DNA of 64,000 nt from Enterobacter sp. C2 (GTDB lineage: Bacteria > Pseudomonadota > Gammaproteobacteria > Enterobacterales > Enterobacteriaceae). The stretch is taken from the NCBI RefSeq assembly GCF_019880405.1, contig NZ_CP082269.1:4092001-4156000 (forward strand). The letters run 5' to 3'. The notes under the pieces were generated by a model that was given only the letters and a program-made list of their open reading frames with translations, was not told the DNA's origin and ran no database searches. A program made the translations under genes and the position numbers. Numbering within the stretch: the first letter of the stretch is position 1; each line of letters starts with the position of its first letter. Shown in pieces: positions 49,708 to 59,540 of this stretch.

Positions 49708-50120
49708 AATTTAACGTCCAGCGCCGTTTTACCAAACTTGTTTTCGCCCGGCGTGCCGAGAAACGCGCCGAGGTCCACCAGCAGCATGACCATAATCAGC
49801 GTCGGGATAAAACGCCCCACCGCCCACGTCCAGACGCCGCCTAGCACATCCCAGCGCCCGGCCAGCAGCACCCACGCCAGCACCAGCAGCAAGGCCCAAT
49901 AGCCAGACTTACCGCGATCGTGCAGCCGTTTTACCACCACGCAGGTGGTGGGCCAGAGCAGACTGACCAGCGCAAAGGCTGCCAGCTGCAGATCCACCAG
50001 CCCGCTTCCCGCCAGCGAAAAGAGTGCCACCATCGACAGCGCCCAGAGCGCTATCCAGATCCAGAAGTCACGACGTCCAATACGTCCTTTAAATGAGAAT
50101 AACCACTGCTGTATGGTCAT
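49701..50120 (-). CDS. yiiR: YiiR, DUF805 membrane protein
   Basis: 139 residues, four hydrophobic segments and the DUF805 hallmarks FSFKGRIGRRDFWIW near the N-terminus and VKRLHDRGKSGYWALL near residue 62. Function unknown. E. coli YiiR occupies the same position between fpr and yiiQ. Convergent with fpr across a tandem repeat, divergent from yiiQ. The C-terminus DVKFR is set by the repeat. Confidence 0.9.
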   Translation of the reverse strand: MTIQQWLFSFKGRIGRRDFWIWIALWALSMVALFSLAGSGLVDLQLAAFALVSLLWPTTCVVVKRLHDRGKSGYWALLLVLAWVLLAGRWDVLGGVWTWAVGRFIPTLIMVMLLVDLGAFLGTPGENKFGKTALDVKFR

Positions 50121-50227
50121 GTAAGGTTCCTTATAATCGTAGTGCTGCGTAGTTTACCTTAGTCGGGTCAGCTTTTGACAAGCCAGACGGTTATCGTTTT
50201 AATCGGGATAGCTAAACAGAGGGAGAG

Positions 50228-50818
50228 ATGATGAAAAGATGGAGCGTATTGCTGGCGTGGCTGGCGTGTTGCCTGCCCGCACTGGCGGTCGAGGTTCCCC
50301 TGGCGGCCACGGCCCCCTATCTGCTGGCGGGTGCGCCAACCTTCGATCAATCTATTAGTCAGTTCCGGGAGAAGTTTAACGCTGATAACCCTGGGCTGGC
50401 GCTCAACGAGTTTCGCGCCATCGAATCGCGCAACGATCGAGCGAATCTGACGCGGGCCGCCAGCAAAATCAACGAGTCGCTCTACGCCTCTACGGCTCTT
50501 GAACGCGGTACGCTGAAGATTAAGTCGATGCAGATCACCTGGCTGCCCGTTCAGGGCCCGGAGCAGAAGGCCTCAAAAGCCAAAGCGCAGGAGTATATGG
50601 CAGCGGTATTACGCGCCTTTTCGCCGCAGCTGAGCAAAGCCAACAGCCTGCAAAAACTGCAGAAGCTGCTGAACAGGGGCAAAGGCAAAGCCTGGTATGC
50701 CGAGACCGAGGGCGCGTTGCGCTATGTTGCCGCAGATAATGGTGAAAAAGGGCTGACCTTCGCTGTTGAACCGATTAAGCTGACGCTATCTGATAGTGCT
50801 GAAGGTAACAATAAATGA
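50228..50818 (+). CDS. yiiQ: YiiQ, DUF1454 periplasmic protein
   Basis: 196 residues; E. coli YiiQ is 199. A signal peptide (KRWSVLLAWLACCLPALA) precedes a region nearly identical to YiiQ from PYLLAGAPTFDQSISQFRE to the end (GLTFAVEPIKLTLSDS). Function unknown. The first two codons are both ATG; the first is reported, and the second would match the family start equally well. It precedes tpiA on the same strand with 109 bp between. Confidence 0.9.
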   Translation: MMKRWSVLLAWLACCLPALAVEVPLAATAPYLLAGAPTFDQSISQFREKFNADNPGLALNEFRAIESRNDRANLTRAASKINESLYASTALERGTLKIKSMQITWLPVQGPEQKASKAKAQEYMAAVLRAFSPQLSKANSLQKLQKLLNRGKGKAWYAETEGALRYVAADNGEKGLTFAVEPIKLTLSDSAEGNNK

Positions 50819-50927
50819 TAAAAAGCAAAGCCTTTGCAGGGATGAATCTCTATACTGTTTGACAACCATGCTGCCTGCAAACGGCAGCTATATTCCTTGA
50901 TTCGCTGACAAAGCGTGGAGAATAAAA

Positions 50928-51695
50928 ATGCGACATCCTTTAGTGATGGGTAACTGGAAACTGAACGGCAGCCGCCACATGGTAAACGAGCTGGTAGCTA
51001 ACCTGCGTAAAGAGCTGGCTGGCGTCACCGGCTGCGGCGTGGCAATCGCGCCGCCAGCAATGTATCTGGACCTGGCAAAACAGGCCGCAGCGGGCAGCCA
51101 CATTATCCTCGGCGCGCAGAACGTTGACGTGAACCTCTCCGGTGCCTTCACCGGTGAAACCTCCGCTGAGATGCTGAAAGACGTGGGCGCGCAGTACATC
51201 ATTATCGGTCACTCTGAGCGTCGCACCTACCACGCCGAGTCTGACGAGCTGATCGCGAAAAAATTTGCCGTGCTGAAAGAGCAGGGTCTGATCCCGGTTC
51301 TGTGCATCGGTGAAACCGAAGAAGAGAACGAAGCGGGTAAAACCGAAGAAGTGTGCGCGCGTCAGATTGACGCCGTGCTGAAAACCCAGGGCGCAGCAGC
51401 GTTCGAAGGCGTAGTGATTGCCTACGAACCGGTATGGGCTATCGGTACCGGCAAATCAGCAACCCCGGCGCAGGCGCAGGCGGTGCATAAATTCATCCGT
51501 GACCACATTGCGAAAGCTGACGCGAAAGTGGCTGAGCAGGTGATCATTCAGTACGGCGGCTCGGTTAACGCCTCTAACGCGGCTGAACTGTTCACCCAGC
51601 CGGATATCGACGGCGCGCTGGTTGGCGGTGCTTCCCTGAAAGCTGATGCGTTTGCTGTGATTGTGAAAGCAGCGGAAGCGGCTAAGCAGGCGTAA
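50928..51695 (+). CDS. tpiA: Triosephosphate isomerase
   Basis: 255 residues, the E. coli length. TIM barrel interconverting dihydroxyacetone phosphate and glyceraldehyde-3-phosphate. Visible are GNWKLNGS (Lys near residue 11), HSERR with the catalytic His near 95, the loop-6 region [15 protein letters not shown] with Glu167, and YGGSVNASN. It processes the product of the glpFK pathway encoded next door. A GC-rich hairpin GGGGGCCTCCCCC lies after the stop. Confidence 0.98.
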   Translation: MRHPLVMGNWKLNGSRHMVNELVANLRKELAGVTGCGVAIAPPAMYLDLAKQAAAGSHIILGAQNVDVNLSGAFTGETSAEMLKDVGAQYIIIGHSERRTYHAESDELIAKKFAVLKEQGLIPVLCIGETEEENEAGKTEEVCARQIDAVLKTQGAAAFEGVVIAYEPVWAIGTGKSATPAQAQAVHKFIRDHIAKADAKVAEQVIIQYGGSVNASNAAELFTQPDIDGALVGGASLKADAFAVIVKAAEAAKQA

Positions 51696-51742
51696 TCATG
51701 CTGTTATGACGGGGGCCTCCCCCGTCATACTCTCTTCTCGCA

Positions 51743-53215
51743 TCACCAGTATCCCAGCCAGTGCCACCAGAAGGCACCGATAACCCCCCAAATCAGCAGA
51801 TTAACGATACTCATCACCAGCCCCGCTTTCCACCACTCCGCAAGCGTAACGTAGCCGGAACCAAAAATAATGGGTGCCGTTCCCGTCCCATAGTGCGTCA
51901 GCGACATCATTAGCGACGAAGAAAAACCGAGCATCAGCCCAAGCAGCGCGGGCGGCGCCCCCAAACCCAGCCCCGCAGCGAAGAACGCGGCAAACATGGC
52001 GGTAATATGGGCAGTGGTGCTGGCGAAAAAGTAGTGGGCATAGACGTAAAGCAGAACCAACAGCAGCGTCGCGATGCTCCAGTGCAGGCCTAAATGACTG
52101 ATAACGCTGCCGACGCTGGTTGCCAGCCAGCTCACCAGACCCAGCTTGTTCAGGAAATCCGCCATCATGACCAGCGCCGCGAACCAGACGATAGTATCCC
52201 AGGCACCGCGGCACTTAAGGATATCCTCCCAGCTGAGTACCCCTGTAAGTAACAGAATTGACAGGCCGATTAACGCTGCGCTGGTTGGGTTAACGGCCCA
52301 GCCTCCCCCCATTACCATCTCTGGTACCCCGGCCCACAGGCAGAGCAGTAAAATGAAAACCGTCAGGGTAATCTTCTCGGCAAGGGATAAGGGACCCAGC
52401 GCATCCAGCCGTTGCCGGGCAAAACGTGGCGCATCCGGCGTACGCGTAATCGCGGGTGGATAGAGCCACCAGATAACAACCGGCATGACAACCAGCGAGA
52501 CTGCCGCCGGAAGCAAAGCGGCAACGGCCCACATTCCCCAGGTCATCGTTAGTACGCCATCGCTGCCTTTGGTCAAAAAGCTGACAATTAGCGGGTTTGG
52601 CGCGGTCGCGGTGATAAACATGGCCGAACTGATGGGGTTAATATTGTAATTCACCAGGGCCAGGTAGCGCCCCGTTGAGCCGTTTTCGCTGCTGCCAGGC
52701 TGCGAGCCAAGACTCTCAGCAATCGCTCGCATAATAGGGTGGATAATGCCGCCGCCGCGTGCGGTATTGCTTGGCGTCACCGGTGCAATCAGCGTTTCCG
52801 CCAGGGTTAAGGCCCAGGCGATGCCGAGTGTGCGCTTGCCGAACAGGGCAATAAATCCGTAGCCAATACGTGCTCCCAGCCCGGTTTTAAGCAAACTTTG
52901 CGAGAGCATAATCGACAGCCCAATCAGCCAGATCAGCTGGTTGGAGAAGCCGCTCAGCGCATCGTTAAGCGCCGCAGAAGGCTTACCGGGATGAGTGACG
53001 CCGGTCATTGCCACCAGCATAATCGCCACTATCGCAATCGCGCCAATGGGCATGGCTTTACCGATGATCGCCGCGATAGTGCCGATAAACAGCGCCAGCA
53101 GCTGCCACGCCTCAGGCGTCACATCGGCAGGTGTGGGAATAATAAACGAGATGGTCAGAGTGATAGTAATAGCAATGATGGCGGGCCAACATCGTACAGG
53201 GGTTAATCTGTCCAT
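51743..53215 (-). CDS. DASS-family dicarboxylate/anion transporter (CitT/TtdT-like)
   Basis: 490 residues with about 12 to 14 hydrophobic segments, of the divalent-anion:Na+ symporter (DASS, SLC13/CitT) superfamily. Family marks are the first hairpin with serine-asparagine motif LIAPVTPSNTARGGGI near residue 145, NINPISSAMFITATAPNPLI near residue 192, and the second half YAHYFFASTTAHITAMFAAF near residue 392. It most resembles the CitT/TtdT/YbhI branch of tricarboxylate or dicarboxylate exchangers, so a C4-dicarboxylate, citrate or tartrate substrate is likely but not shown. E. coli has cdh at this position. Confidence 0.8.
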   Translation of the reverse strand: MDRLTPVRCWPAIIAITITLTISFIIPTPADVTPEAWQLLALFIGTIAAIIGKAMPIGAIAIVAIMLVAMTGVTHPGKPSAALNDALSGFSNQLIWLIGLSIMLSQSLLKTGLGARIGYGFIALFGKRTLGIAWALTLAETLIAPVTPSNTARGGGIIHPIMRAIAESLGSQPGSSENGSTGRYLALVNYNINPISSAMFITATAPNPLIVSFLTKGSDGVLTMTWGMWAVAALLPAAVSLVVMPVVIWWLYPPAITRTPDAPRFARQRLDALGPLSLAEKITLTVFILLLCLWAGVPEMVMGGGWAVNPTSAALIGLSILLLTGVLSWEDILKCRGAWDTIVWFAALVMMADFLNKLGLVSWLATSVGSVISHLGLHWSIATLLLVLLYVYAHYFFASTTAHITAMFAAFFAAGLGLGAPPALLGLMLGFSSSLMMSLTHYGTGTAPIIFGSGYVTLAEWWKAGLVMSIVNLLIWGVIGAFWWHWLGYW

Positions 53216-53341
53216 AAATCCATCCTTGAATGTTCAGCGCGCTGATGCGCGCCGTGGTATTAACCAGCATCATCAAGGATAAATCCCTCTATCACCTCAC
53301 AAAAATAAAGGATTAAGATAACGACATTCACAGACGGAGGG

Positions 53342-54646
53342 TTAGAGTTTTCCCAATGCCTGATACCACAGATAGTCCAGCGGCAGCAGCAGCAGATAGG
53401 TCGCTATCGCCAGCGCCAGACAGAGCAGCATTCCCGCCCGCGCAGGCACCTTGCCTAACGCCATCGCCACCACGATCGGCGAGGCTTGATACGGCAGTAG
53501 CGGCGTCGAGTAACCCAGCACCTGAATCATAATCGTCGACAGCAGCGGGAAACCGGTGGCATCAGAAAAACTTTGCGCCAGGCTGGTATAGAGCGCCGGA
53601 ACGCCGTTAGCGGTCATGATAAAGTTAAGCGCGGTGGTAATGCCGGTCAGGGCCGCAAAGCTGGTGAACGGTTTTTGTGGATCCAGCGGCATAACGTGCA
53701 GCAGCGCATCCCCTACGGCGCGGCCAATACCGGTTTGCGTCACCGTGATCGCCAGGCCCAGAATGCCCGCCACGTAGATACAGGTGCGGATATTTACCCC
53801 GGTGGCGAACTCCTCGCCGTTAATAAAGCCGATGCGCGGCAGCAGCGTAACGCAGGCCGCCACCAGACCGGTCCAGGCCGGACCGATGCCATGCCAGCTC
53901 TCCGTCACCCATAGAATGAGTACCACCGCCAGCATCCAGGCGAGCCGCTTCTCATCCCGGCTCATCGGCGTAGCAGGTTCAAGATCGCGCGCCGCATGCG
54001 GCTTGCCGGGAAAGAGCCAGCAGATAAGGGCAATCAGGATCAGCCCCTTTAAAATGCCCAGTACCGGCGTATGCAGCAGCAGATAGGGAACATAGTTGAG
54101 ATGGATACCAAACGCCCCTTCTGCCGCGCCGCTCATCACCAAATTCGGCACGTTAGCGGGCAGAATGGTCGCGGAAAGCTGGAAGGTGCCAAAGCCCACC
54201 GCCAGCGCCAGGCCAAACCATGCCCGCGATCCCTCGTGGATCCCGGCTCGCGCCGCCATCGCGGCAACGATAGGCATTAACAGAGCGATGCGTCCCATGT
54301 TGGACGGCATGACAAACGCCAGGGCGTAGCTCAACAGCACCACGCTGCCCACCATTAGTAGCCACGAATCGGTCAGCCTTGCTGAGAGGGCTCTCGCCGC
54401 CCGGTCCGCCAGGCCGGTTTTGCGGATCGCCACGCCCAGCACAAAGCCGCTAAAGACCAGCCAGAACGCCGACGAAGCAAAGCCGCCAAAGATAACATCT
54501 GCCGGGGCGATGTTGGCCACCATGGCGGCAGCAAAGAAGAGCAGCGCGGTAATAAACTCCGGCAGCAGAGCGGTCGCCCACAGCACGATGGTGACGCCGA
54601 TAATCAGTGAGGGAAGGAACAGAGGGTGCGTTAACCAGAGTGACAT
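53342..54646 (-). CDS. SLC13/DASS-family permease, probable anion transporter
   Basis: 434 residues with about ten to eleven hydrophobic segments and the family's repeated hairpin motifs (LSYALAFVMPSNMGRIALLMP near residue 105 in pieces, FIMTANGVPALY near residue 337, and LLPYQASPIVVAM near 385). It is shorter and divergent from the neighbour at 51743, so the two are not recent duplicates. It lies beside sbp, the sulfate-binding protein, on the same strand, which hints at an inorganic or organic anion such as sulfate, but no residue proves this. Confidence 0.75.
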   Translation of the reverse strand: MSLWLTHPLFLPSLIIGVTIVLWATALLPEFITALLFFAAAMVANIAPADVIFGGFASSAFWLVFSGFVLGVAIRKTGLADRAARALSARLTDSWLLMVGSVVLLSYALAFVMPSNMGRIALLMPIVAAMAARAGIHEGSRAWFGLALAVGFGTFQLSATILPANVPNLVMSGAAEGAFGIHLNYVPYLLLHTPVLGILKGLILIALICWLFPGKPHAARDLEPATPMSRDEKRLAWMLAVVLILWVTESWHGIGPAWTGLVAACVTLLPRIGFINGEEFATGVNIRTCIYVAGILGLAITVTQTGIGRAVGDALLHVMPLDPQKPFTSFAALTGITTALNFIMTANGVPALYTSLAQSFSDATGFPLLSTIMIQVLGYSTPLLPYQASPIVVAMALGKVPARAGMLLCLALAIATYLLLLPLDYLWYQALGKL

Positions 54647-54748
54647 ACCTGTCTCCTGCTATTTTTTCACCGAGTCTACGGCGACAGGAGGGTTCAGTAA
54701 ACGCCATTAATGGTGGGGCAAGAAAACGGCCCCGCAGGGCCGGTCGTC

Positions 54749-55738
54749 TTAACGCTTGCTGATCTGGTCGAAGGTACCACCGTTGGAGAAGTGCTCTTTC
54801 TGGGCTTTTGTCCAGCCGCCAAACTCCTGATCAATGGTGAACAGTTTCAGTTTCGGGAACTCGCTGTCATATTTCTTCGCTACGTCCGGGTTACGCGGAC
54901 GGTAGAAGTTTTTCGCGGCGATCTCCTGCCCTTCCGGGGAGTACAGATACTTCAGGTAGGCCTCGGCCACGGCTTTGGTCTCTTTCTTCTCAACCACTTT
55001 GTCGACCACAGAGACGGTCGGCTCGGCGAGAATAGATTCGCTCGGGGTGACAATTTCAAACTTGTCTTTGCCCAGCTCGTTGGTTGCCAGCAGCGCCTCG
55101 TTCTCCCAGGCGATCAGCACGTCACCGATGCCGCGCTCAACGAAGGTGTTGGTCGCACCGCGTGCGCCGGAGTCCAGCACTTCTACGTTCTTGAACAGCG
55201 CCTTCACGAAGTCTTGCGCTTTAGCCTGGTCATTGTTGTTGTGGTGCAGAGCGTAGCCCCACGCCGCCAGGTAGTTCCAGCGTGCGCCGCCGGAGCTTTT
55301 CGGGTTCGGTGTGATCACCGAGACGCCCGGCTTAATCAGATCGTTCCAGTCGTGGATCTGTTTCGGGTTGCCTTTACGCACCAGGAAAACGATGGTCGAT
55401 GTATAGGGCGCTGAGTTATCCGGCAGGCGTTTGATCCAGTTTTTATCGATGCGCCCACGCTCGGCGATAGCATCAACGTCATAGGCCAGCGCCAGCGTCA
55501 CCACGTCGGCTTCAATACCGTTGATAACAGAGGTAGCTTGCTTGCCTGAGCCGCCGTGCGACTGGCGGATGGTGACGTTATCACCGGTTTCCTGCTTCCA
55601 GTGCGCGCTGAACGCCTTGTTGTACTGCTCGTACAGCTCACGCGTTGGATCGTATGAGACGTTTAAAAGCTGAATGTCTTTTGCCAGAACGCTGCCGGAG
55701 GCCAGCAGCAACGTTAACCCCACACCCCATTTGTTCAT
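54749..55738 (-). CDS. sbp: Periplasmic sulfate-binding protein
   Basis: 329 residues, the E. coli Sbp length, with signal peptide [19 protein letters not shown] cleaved before [17 protein letters not shown]. It feeds sulfate to CysTWA, which lie elsewhere. Conserved sulfate-contact segments [15 protein letters not shown] near residue 58 and [16 protein letters not shown] near residue 150 are intact. A hairpin CGGCCCC-GCA-GGGCCG with T run follows the stop (54727-54742). CysB regulation is known in E. coli; no site was located. Confidence 0.96.
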   Translation of the reverse strand: MNKWGVGLTLLLASGSVLAKDIQLLNVSYDPTRELYEQYNKAFSAHWKQETGDNVTIRQSHGGSGKQATSVINGIEADVVTLALAYDVDAIAERGRIDKNWIKRLPDNSAPYTSTIVFLVRKGNPKQIHDWNDLIKPGVSVITPNPKSSGGARWNYLAAWGYALHHNNNDQAKAQDFVKALFKNVEVLDSGARGATNTFVERGIGDVLIAWENEALLATNELGKDKFEIVTPSESILAEPTVSVVDKVVEKKETKAVAEAYLKYLYSPEGQEIAAKNFYRPRNPDVAKKYDSEFPKLKLFTIDQEFGGWTKAQKEHFSNGGTFDQISKR

Positions 55739-55868
55739 CGCTCACTCGCTTATATATTGAATTGTGTTGTGATGAACGCAGCGTGCCAGAAAGCGAATCA
55801 ATGATTAAAGAATAAAAAAAGATTGGCTATAACCTTGGGGAATAAAGATGTCGCTGGATGAAAAAAAA

Positions 55869-55941
55869 CCGGGTGGCGGCTGTGCCTTACCCGGCCTACA
55901 AGAGCGAGACGGTAGGCCCGGTAAGCTCAGCGCCACCGGGC
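55869..55941. repeat. Paired REP elements (BIME) between sbp and pfkA
   Basis: Two REP units in opposite orientation: CCGGGTGGCGGCTGTGCCTT ... CCGGCCTAC at 55869-55899 and GTAGGCCCGGTAAGCTCAGC ... CCACCGGGC at 55911-55941. Together they form a bacterial interspersed mosaic element immediately downstream of the pfkA stop. Confidence 0.85.
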
Positions 55942-55952
55942 AACGATCCCGG

Positions 55953-56915
55953 CTAGTAAAGTTTCTTAGCGCAGTCCAGCCAGTCACCTTTGAACGGACG
56001 CTTCATATTTTCGATAGCGTCGATGATGTCATGGTGCACCATCTTCTCGTTCTGGATACCAACGCAGCGGCCGCCGTAGCCCTGCAGCAGCAGTTCAATG
56101 GCGTAGGCACCCATACGGGAAGCCAGAATACGGTCATAAGGAACCGGAGAGCCGCCGCGCTGGATATGGCCGAGAACGGTCGCGCGGGTTTCACGCTGAG
56201 TCTCAGATTCAATGTACTTCGCCAGCTCGTCGATATCGCAGATGTGCTCGGTAATCGCAACGATGGCATGCTTTTTACCCTTCGCGATCCCGGCCTTGAT
56301 TTCGCTCACCAGATCTTCACGGTTAAACTCAACTTCCGGCAGGACGATGAACTCGCAGCCGCCGGCAATAGCCGCCGCCAGGGTCAGATCGCCACAGTAA
56401 CGGCCCATCACTTCAACGATGGAGATACGCTGGTGGGAAGAGGAGGTATCACGCAGGCGGTCAATCGCTTCAACAACGGTATGCAGCGCGGTGAAGTAGC
56501 CGATGGTGTAGTCGGTCCCGGCAACGTCGTTATCGATGGTGCCCGGCAGGCCGATGCATGGGAAGCCCATCTCGGTCAGGCGTTTTGCCCCCATATAGGA
56601 GCCATCGCCGCCGATGACCACCAGCGCGTCGATGCCGCGTTTTTTCATGTTTTCGATAGCCACGGCACGGATGTGCTCTTCACGGAACTCCGGAAAACGA
56701 GCAGAGCCGAGGAACGTACCACCACGGTTGATCATGTCAGAGACGCTGTAGCGGTCGAGCTGCACCATGCGATCTTCATACAGGCCAAGATAGCCGTCGT
56801 AAATACCGCAAACTTCCAGACCTTCAGTCAATGCTGCACGAACTACGCCACGAATTGCAGCGTTCATGCCAGGCGCATCACCGCCACTTGTCAACACACC
56901 GATTTTCTTAATCAT
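55953..56915 (-). CDS. pfkA: 6-phosphofructokinase I
   Basis: 320 residues, the E. coli PfkA length and nearly identical. ATP-site [13 protein letters not shown] at residue 11 and GGDGSYMGA near residue 103; substrate/catalytic [18 protein letters not shown] with Asp127; allosteric-site arginines present. The start [12 protein letters not shown] was chosen; 30 further codons are open upstream but read through the promoter region. The main committed step of glycolysis. Confidence 0.98.
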   Translation of the reverse strand: MIKKIGVLTSGGDAPGMNAAIRGVVRAALTEGLEVCGIYDGYLGLYEDRMVQLDRYSVSDMINRGGTFLGSARFPEFREEHIRAVAIENMKKRGIDALVVIGGDGSYMGAKRLTEMGFPCIGLPGTIDNDVAGTDYTIGYFTALHTVVEAIDRLRDTSSSHQRISIVEVMGRYCGDLTLAAAIAGGCEFIVLPEVEFNREDLVSEIKAGIAKGKKHAIVAITEHICDIDELAKYIESETQRETRATVLGHIQRGGSPVPYDRILASRMGAYAIELLLQGYGGRCVGIQNEKMVHHDIIDAIENMKRPFKGDWLDCAKKLY

Positions 56916-57116
56916 GACTACCTCTGAACTTAGGAATGCAAAATAAATTCTTGCCCGAAGCGACGCCCTTGGGAGTGAATGGCTATGCTGCGCATAGTAT
57001 ATCAATCTCCCTTGGCTGAATTGATTCAGGTCAGACCAAATGGCGGTAATTTATCCACAAAATGCTGGTCTGCTTCACCTTTTTACACCTTGTAACCTGT
57101 GCTTATGCCAGGGAAT

Positions 57117-57998
57117 TCATCCTTGGGATACTACGGAACAAGGGTCCTGATGGATGATCACATCGGAACCCGGGAAACGGCGCAAAATCGCCTCTTCAAC
57201 CTGTTCGGCCACCAGATGCGCCTGAACAAGCGGGAGATTGTCGTCCATTTCCAAATGAATCTGAATAAAGCGAGTCGGCCCTGACTGCCGCGTGCGAAGA
57301 TCGTGTGCTCCGCTGACCCCCGGCCAACGAGTAACGATAGCGATTATTTCCTGTTGCTCTACATCGGGTAGCGCACGATCCAGCAGCGACTGAACCGCTT
57401 CATACCCCATACGCAGCGCGCTGTAGAGGATATAGGCTCCGATACCCAATGCAAAGAGCGCATCCGCCCGGTGCCAGCCGTACCACGACAGACCCAGCGC
57501 GATGAGAATAGCGCCATTCATCATAACATCAGACTGATAATGAAGCATATCGGCGCGCACGGCCTGACTTTGCGTTTTTCGTACCACCCAACGCTGAAAA
57601 GTGACGAGGATCACAGTACACACCAGCGCAACCAACGTCACGATGATACCGATCTGCGGCGCTTTCATGGGCTCAGGACTAACAAGGTGCTGAATACCGG
57701 TTAAAAAGAGGAACAGCGCCGAGCCGGAGATAAACATGCTCTGGGCCAGCGCCGCCAGCGACTCGGCCTTGCCGTGTCCAAAGGTATGCTCATCATCCGC
57801 CGGCTGGAGGGAATAGCGCACCACCAGCAGGTTGGTTAAAGAGGCGGCAATATCCACCAGCGAATCGACTAGCGCCGCCAGCACGCTCACCGATCCGGTG
57901 TACCACCATGCAAAAATTTTAATTACCAGCAGCAACGAGGCCATTACCGTCGCGGCAATAGCTGCCCGGCTCACCAGCTGCCCATACATTTGATTCAT
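57117..57998 (-). CDS. fieF: FieF (YiiP), ferrous iron/zinc efflux transporter
   Basis: 293 residues of the cation diffusion facilitator family, six membrane helices then a cytoplasmic metallochaperone-like domain. Zinc-site residues are visible: [12 protein letters not shown] (Asp45, Asp49) and [14 protein letters not shown] (His153, Asp157), and [14 protein letters not shown]. The last segment [15 protein letters not shown] is conserved; the tail is about seven residues shorter than the K-12 form. The start [14 protein letters not shown] matches the family; two codons upstream is also possible. Confidence 0.95.
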   Translation of the reverse strand: MNQMYGQLVSRAAIAATVMASLLLVIKIFAWWYTGSVSVLAALVDSLVDIAASLTNLLVVRYSLQPADDEHTFGHGKAESLAALAQSMFISGSALFLFLTGIQHLVSPEPMKAPQIGIIVTLVALVCTVILVTFQRWVVRKTQSQAVRADMLHYQSDVMMNGAILIALGLSWYGWHRADALFALGIGAYILYSALRMGYEAVQSLLDRALPDVEQQEIIAIVTRWPGVSGAHDLRTRQSGPTRFIQIHLEMDDNLPLVQAHLVAEQVEEAILRRFPGSDVIIHQDPCSVVSQG

Positions 57999-58156
57999 AC
58001 GCACTCCTACCCGGACACGGGGAGTAGTATAACGGATGATAAATCAGGCAATGTGACAAAAAACGGGGCGGATGCCAGTGGTTTAACTGCTATTAAGCCT
58101 TAGCGGGTGGTCATGGCCTTAATCAGGCCATCTTCAACAGAAAATTAGCTGAACAA

Positions 58157-58471
58157 CTAAAACAACCAGCGGCCAGCCTCAGCCGACTCAATAAGCATGC
58201 TGACAGTGAGGGGTTCGGGTACGTGATGATCTGTTCTTAGATAACGCGGAAGTATGGCATTGGGCAGAAAACGAATGCCTGCGTTGGGAAAATAGCGGTT
58301 AAAATTGAAGCCAGACATATCTACATCCAGCGTCTCTCTATACTCGTCGAGAAAGTCAGTTACATCTTCAGGCAGGACACGCTTATTTCCCGTACTGATG
58401 GAAGTATTATCTGCCATCGCCCAGAAATGCTTTTTAATGAGAGCTCTTACCTGTGCCGCTTTGTCTGGCAT
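58157..58471 (-). CDS. DUF1493-type small protein
   Basis: 104 residues from an ATG with a good Shine-Dalgarno (CAGGAG, 8 bp upstream): MPDKAAQVRALIKKHFWAMA. It resembles the DUF1493 family of enterobacteria by the N-terminal helix, the mid region RVLPEDVTDFLDEYRETLDV and the aromatic stretch FNFNRYFPNAG. The family has no known function and has been discussed as acyl-carrier-like. It is absent between fieF and cpxP in E. coli and belongs to the inserted island. The 22 codons further upstream lack a start signal. Confidence 0.65.
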   Translation of the reverse strand: MPDKAAQVRALIKKHFWAMADNTSISTGNKRVLPEDVTDFLDEYRETLDVDMSGFNFNRYFPNAGIRFLPNAILPRYLRTDHHVPEPLTVSMLIESAEAGRWLF

Positions 58472-58840
58472 TACCGGTCTCCTGGCGCAACCTGTTGGCA
58501 TCATTGTGCATTTTAAGAAACGGACAAAAGCTAACAACGCATTTTGAAAAAATTTTATTATTTTCAGTCAAAAAACCCTTCATCATAAGGGAGATGCAGG
58601 GGGGCGAAGATATTTCGCGCTTAACACACTGGAATAAAAGAATTTATTCTAATTTTAGTCTACATTTTGACTACACTTCGACAAAACTGCTCTGCAAAAA
58701 AAGCAGGGTCGTTTCACCATCTCGTTCTTTTTTGTTTATGCGCCTTAACGACCATTACCATGAAAAGAGTGTAGTGACTGGTCAAGTAGAAAAAGGGCCG
58801 ATAGCATATCTTTCTTCAACTGATACAAAGGAGCGAACCC
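58472..58840. other. AT-rich non-coding stretch of the fieF-cpxP island
   Basis: 369 bp between the DUF1493-type gene and the toxin gene. Visibly more AT-rich than the flanks. One open frame (58453-58926) crosses it but has no family features and runs into the toxin in another frame. It may hold the toxin promoter; no promoter, att site or transposase remnant was recognised. Confidence 0.5.
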
Positions 58841-59521
58841 GTGACAGGATACGTCCCCACCATGCAGGAAGAGCCGGGATATTTTTTAACGTTTCATTCG
58901 AGTCTCCCGGATGGTGTATTTTTTGAGTTACCACCACGTAACAGACCGCATAATTCCCAGCCTATCCTTGATGAAGAAACGGGAATGTGCATTGGTTATT
59001 CGGTCCTGCAAGCGCCCGGTTTATGGCAAATATACGATACAGACGGTATCTTTTTGCGCATGGAAGAGGCTCCGCTAGAAAGCCCCTTGATTGATCCAAT
59101 AGATATTGCCCTTATCGCTTTTGGCGTGTTCCGTATACTTCGTACTGGCCGCGCATTTTTTGAGGCCAGTAGCCGTGCAGCCCTTTCTGCAAAACTAAGC
59201 CATGCGACGATAAGTTTTTTACGTGGACGGCTAAAAGCAGGTCTGTCGGCGCGGAACCTGAAAGTAACAAAAACAGTTGCGATGCGTATGAGTGATCCAG
59301 GCCGTTATGTACCTTTACAAATTATGGAAAAAACAATCCGGTATGGTTCAAGAAATCCAGACCCACAAAAAATTGCCGGGCAATTTGTTTACCGGACGGA
59401 AATGTATCGGTTAGTTAAACGTACTGTTGGCGGTCAGGTAAAATATGTCCATCAGCGTTACCGCCTTCACGTTCTTGTCAGAGAAAAAGACTGGACAATT
59501 ATGCACTTTCACTACGATTAA
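58841..59521 (+). CDS. Probable orphan polymorphic toxin (C-terminal toxin domain)
   Basis: 226 residues from a GTG start with a strong AAAGGAG 7 bp upstream. There is no signal peptide. The N-terminal half (to about residue 80) is unrecognised. A hydrophobic/amphipathic stretch follows (IDPIDIALIAFGVFRILRTG, residues 85-104), of the pretoxin type seen just before RHS/CDI tips. The C-terminal 80 residues, from SDPGRYVPLQIMEKTIRYGS to IMHFHYD, have the pattern RYVP..I...I..G...DP......EM...Y.L.V......I.HF.Y, which I recall from C-terminal tips of RHS and related toxins and from DUF4258-like RNase folds. This is an inference from pattern, not a search. The gene downstream is a fitting immunity protein. 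Confidence 0.6.
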   Translation: MTGYVPTMQEEPGYFLTFHSSLPDGVFFELPPRNRPHNSQPILDEETGMCIGYSVLQAPGLWQIYDTDGIFLRMEEAPLESPLIDPIDIALIAFGVFRILRTGRAFFEASSRAALSAKLSHATISFLRGRLKAGLSARNLKVTKTVAMRMSDPGRYVPLQIMEKTIRYGSRNPDPQKIAGQFVYRTEMYRLVKRTVGGQVKYVHQRYRLHVLVREKDWTIMHFHYD

Positions 59522-59540
59522 GCCTCAGCGAGCCACGTTT

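Noticed and set aside
58453-58926. A 157-codon open frame on the plus strand upstream of the toxin
   Set aside because: It runs antisense to the start of the DUF1493-type gene, then into the toxin in another frame. It has mixed composition and no recognisable domain or ribosome binding site; the GTG at 58841 has a strong one.
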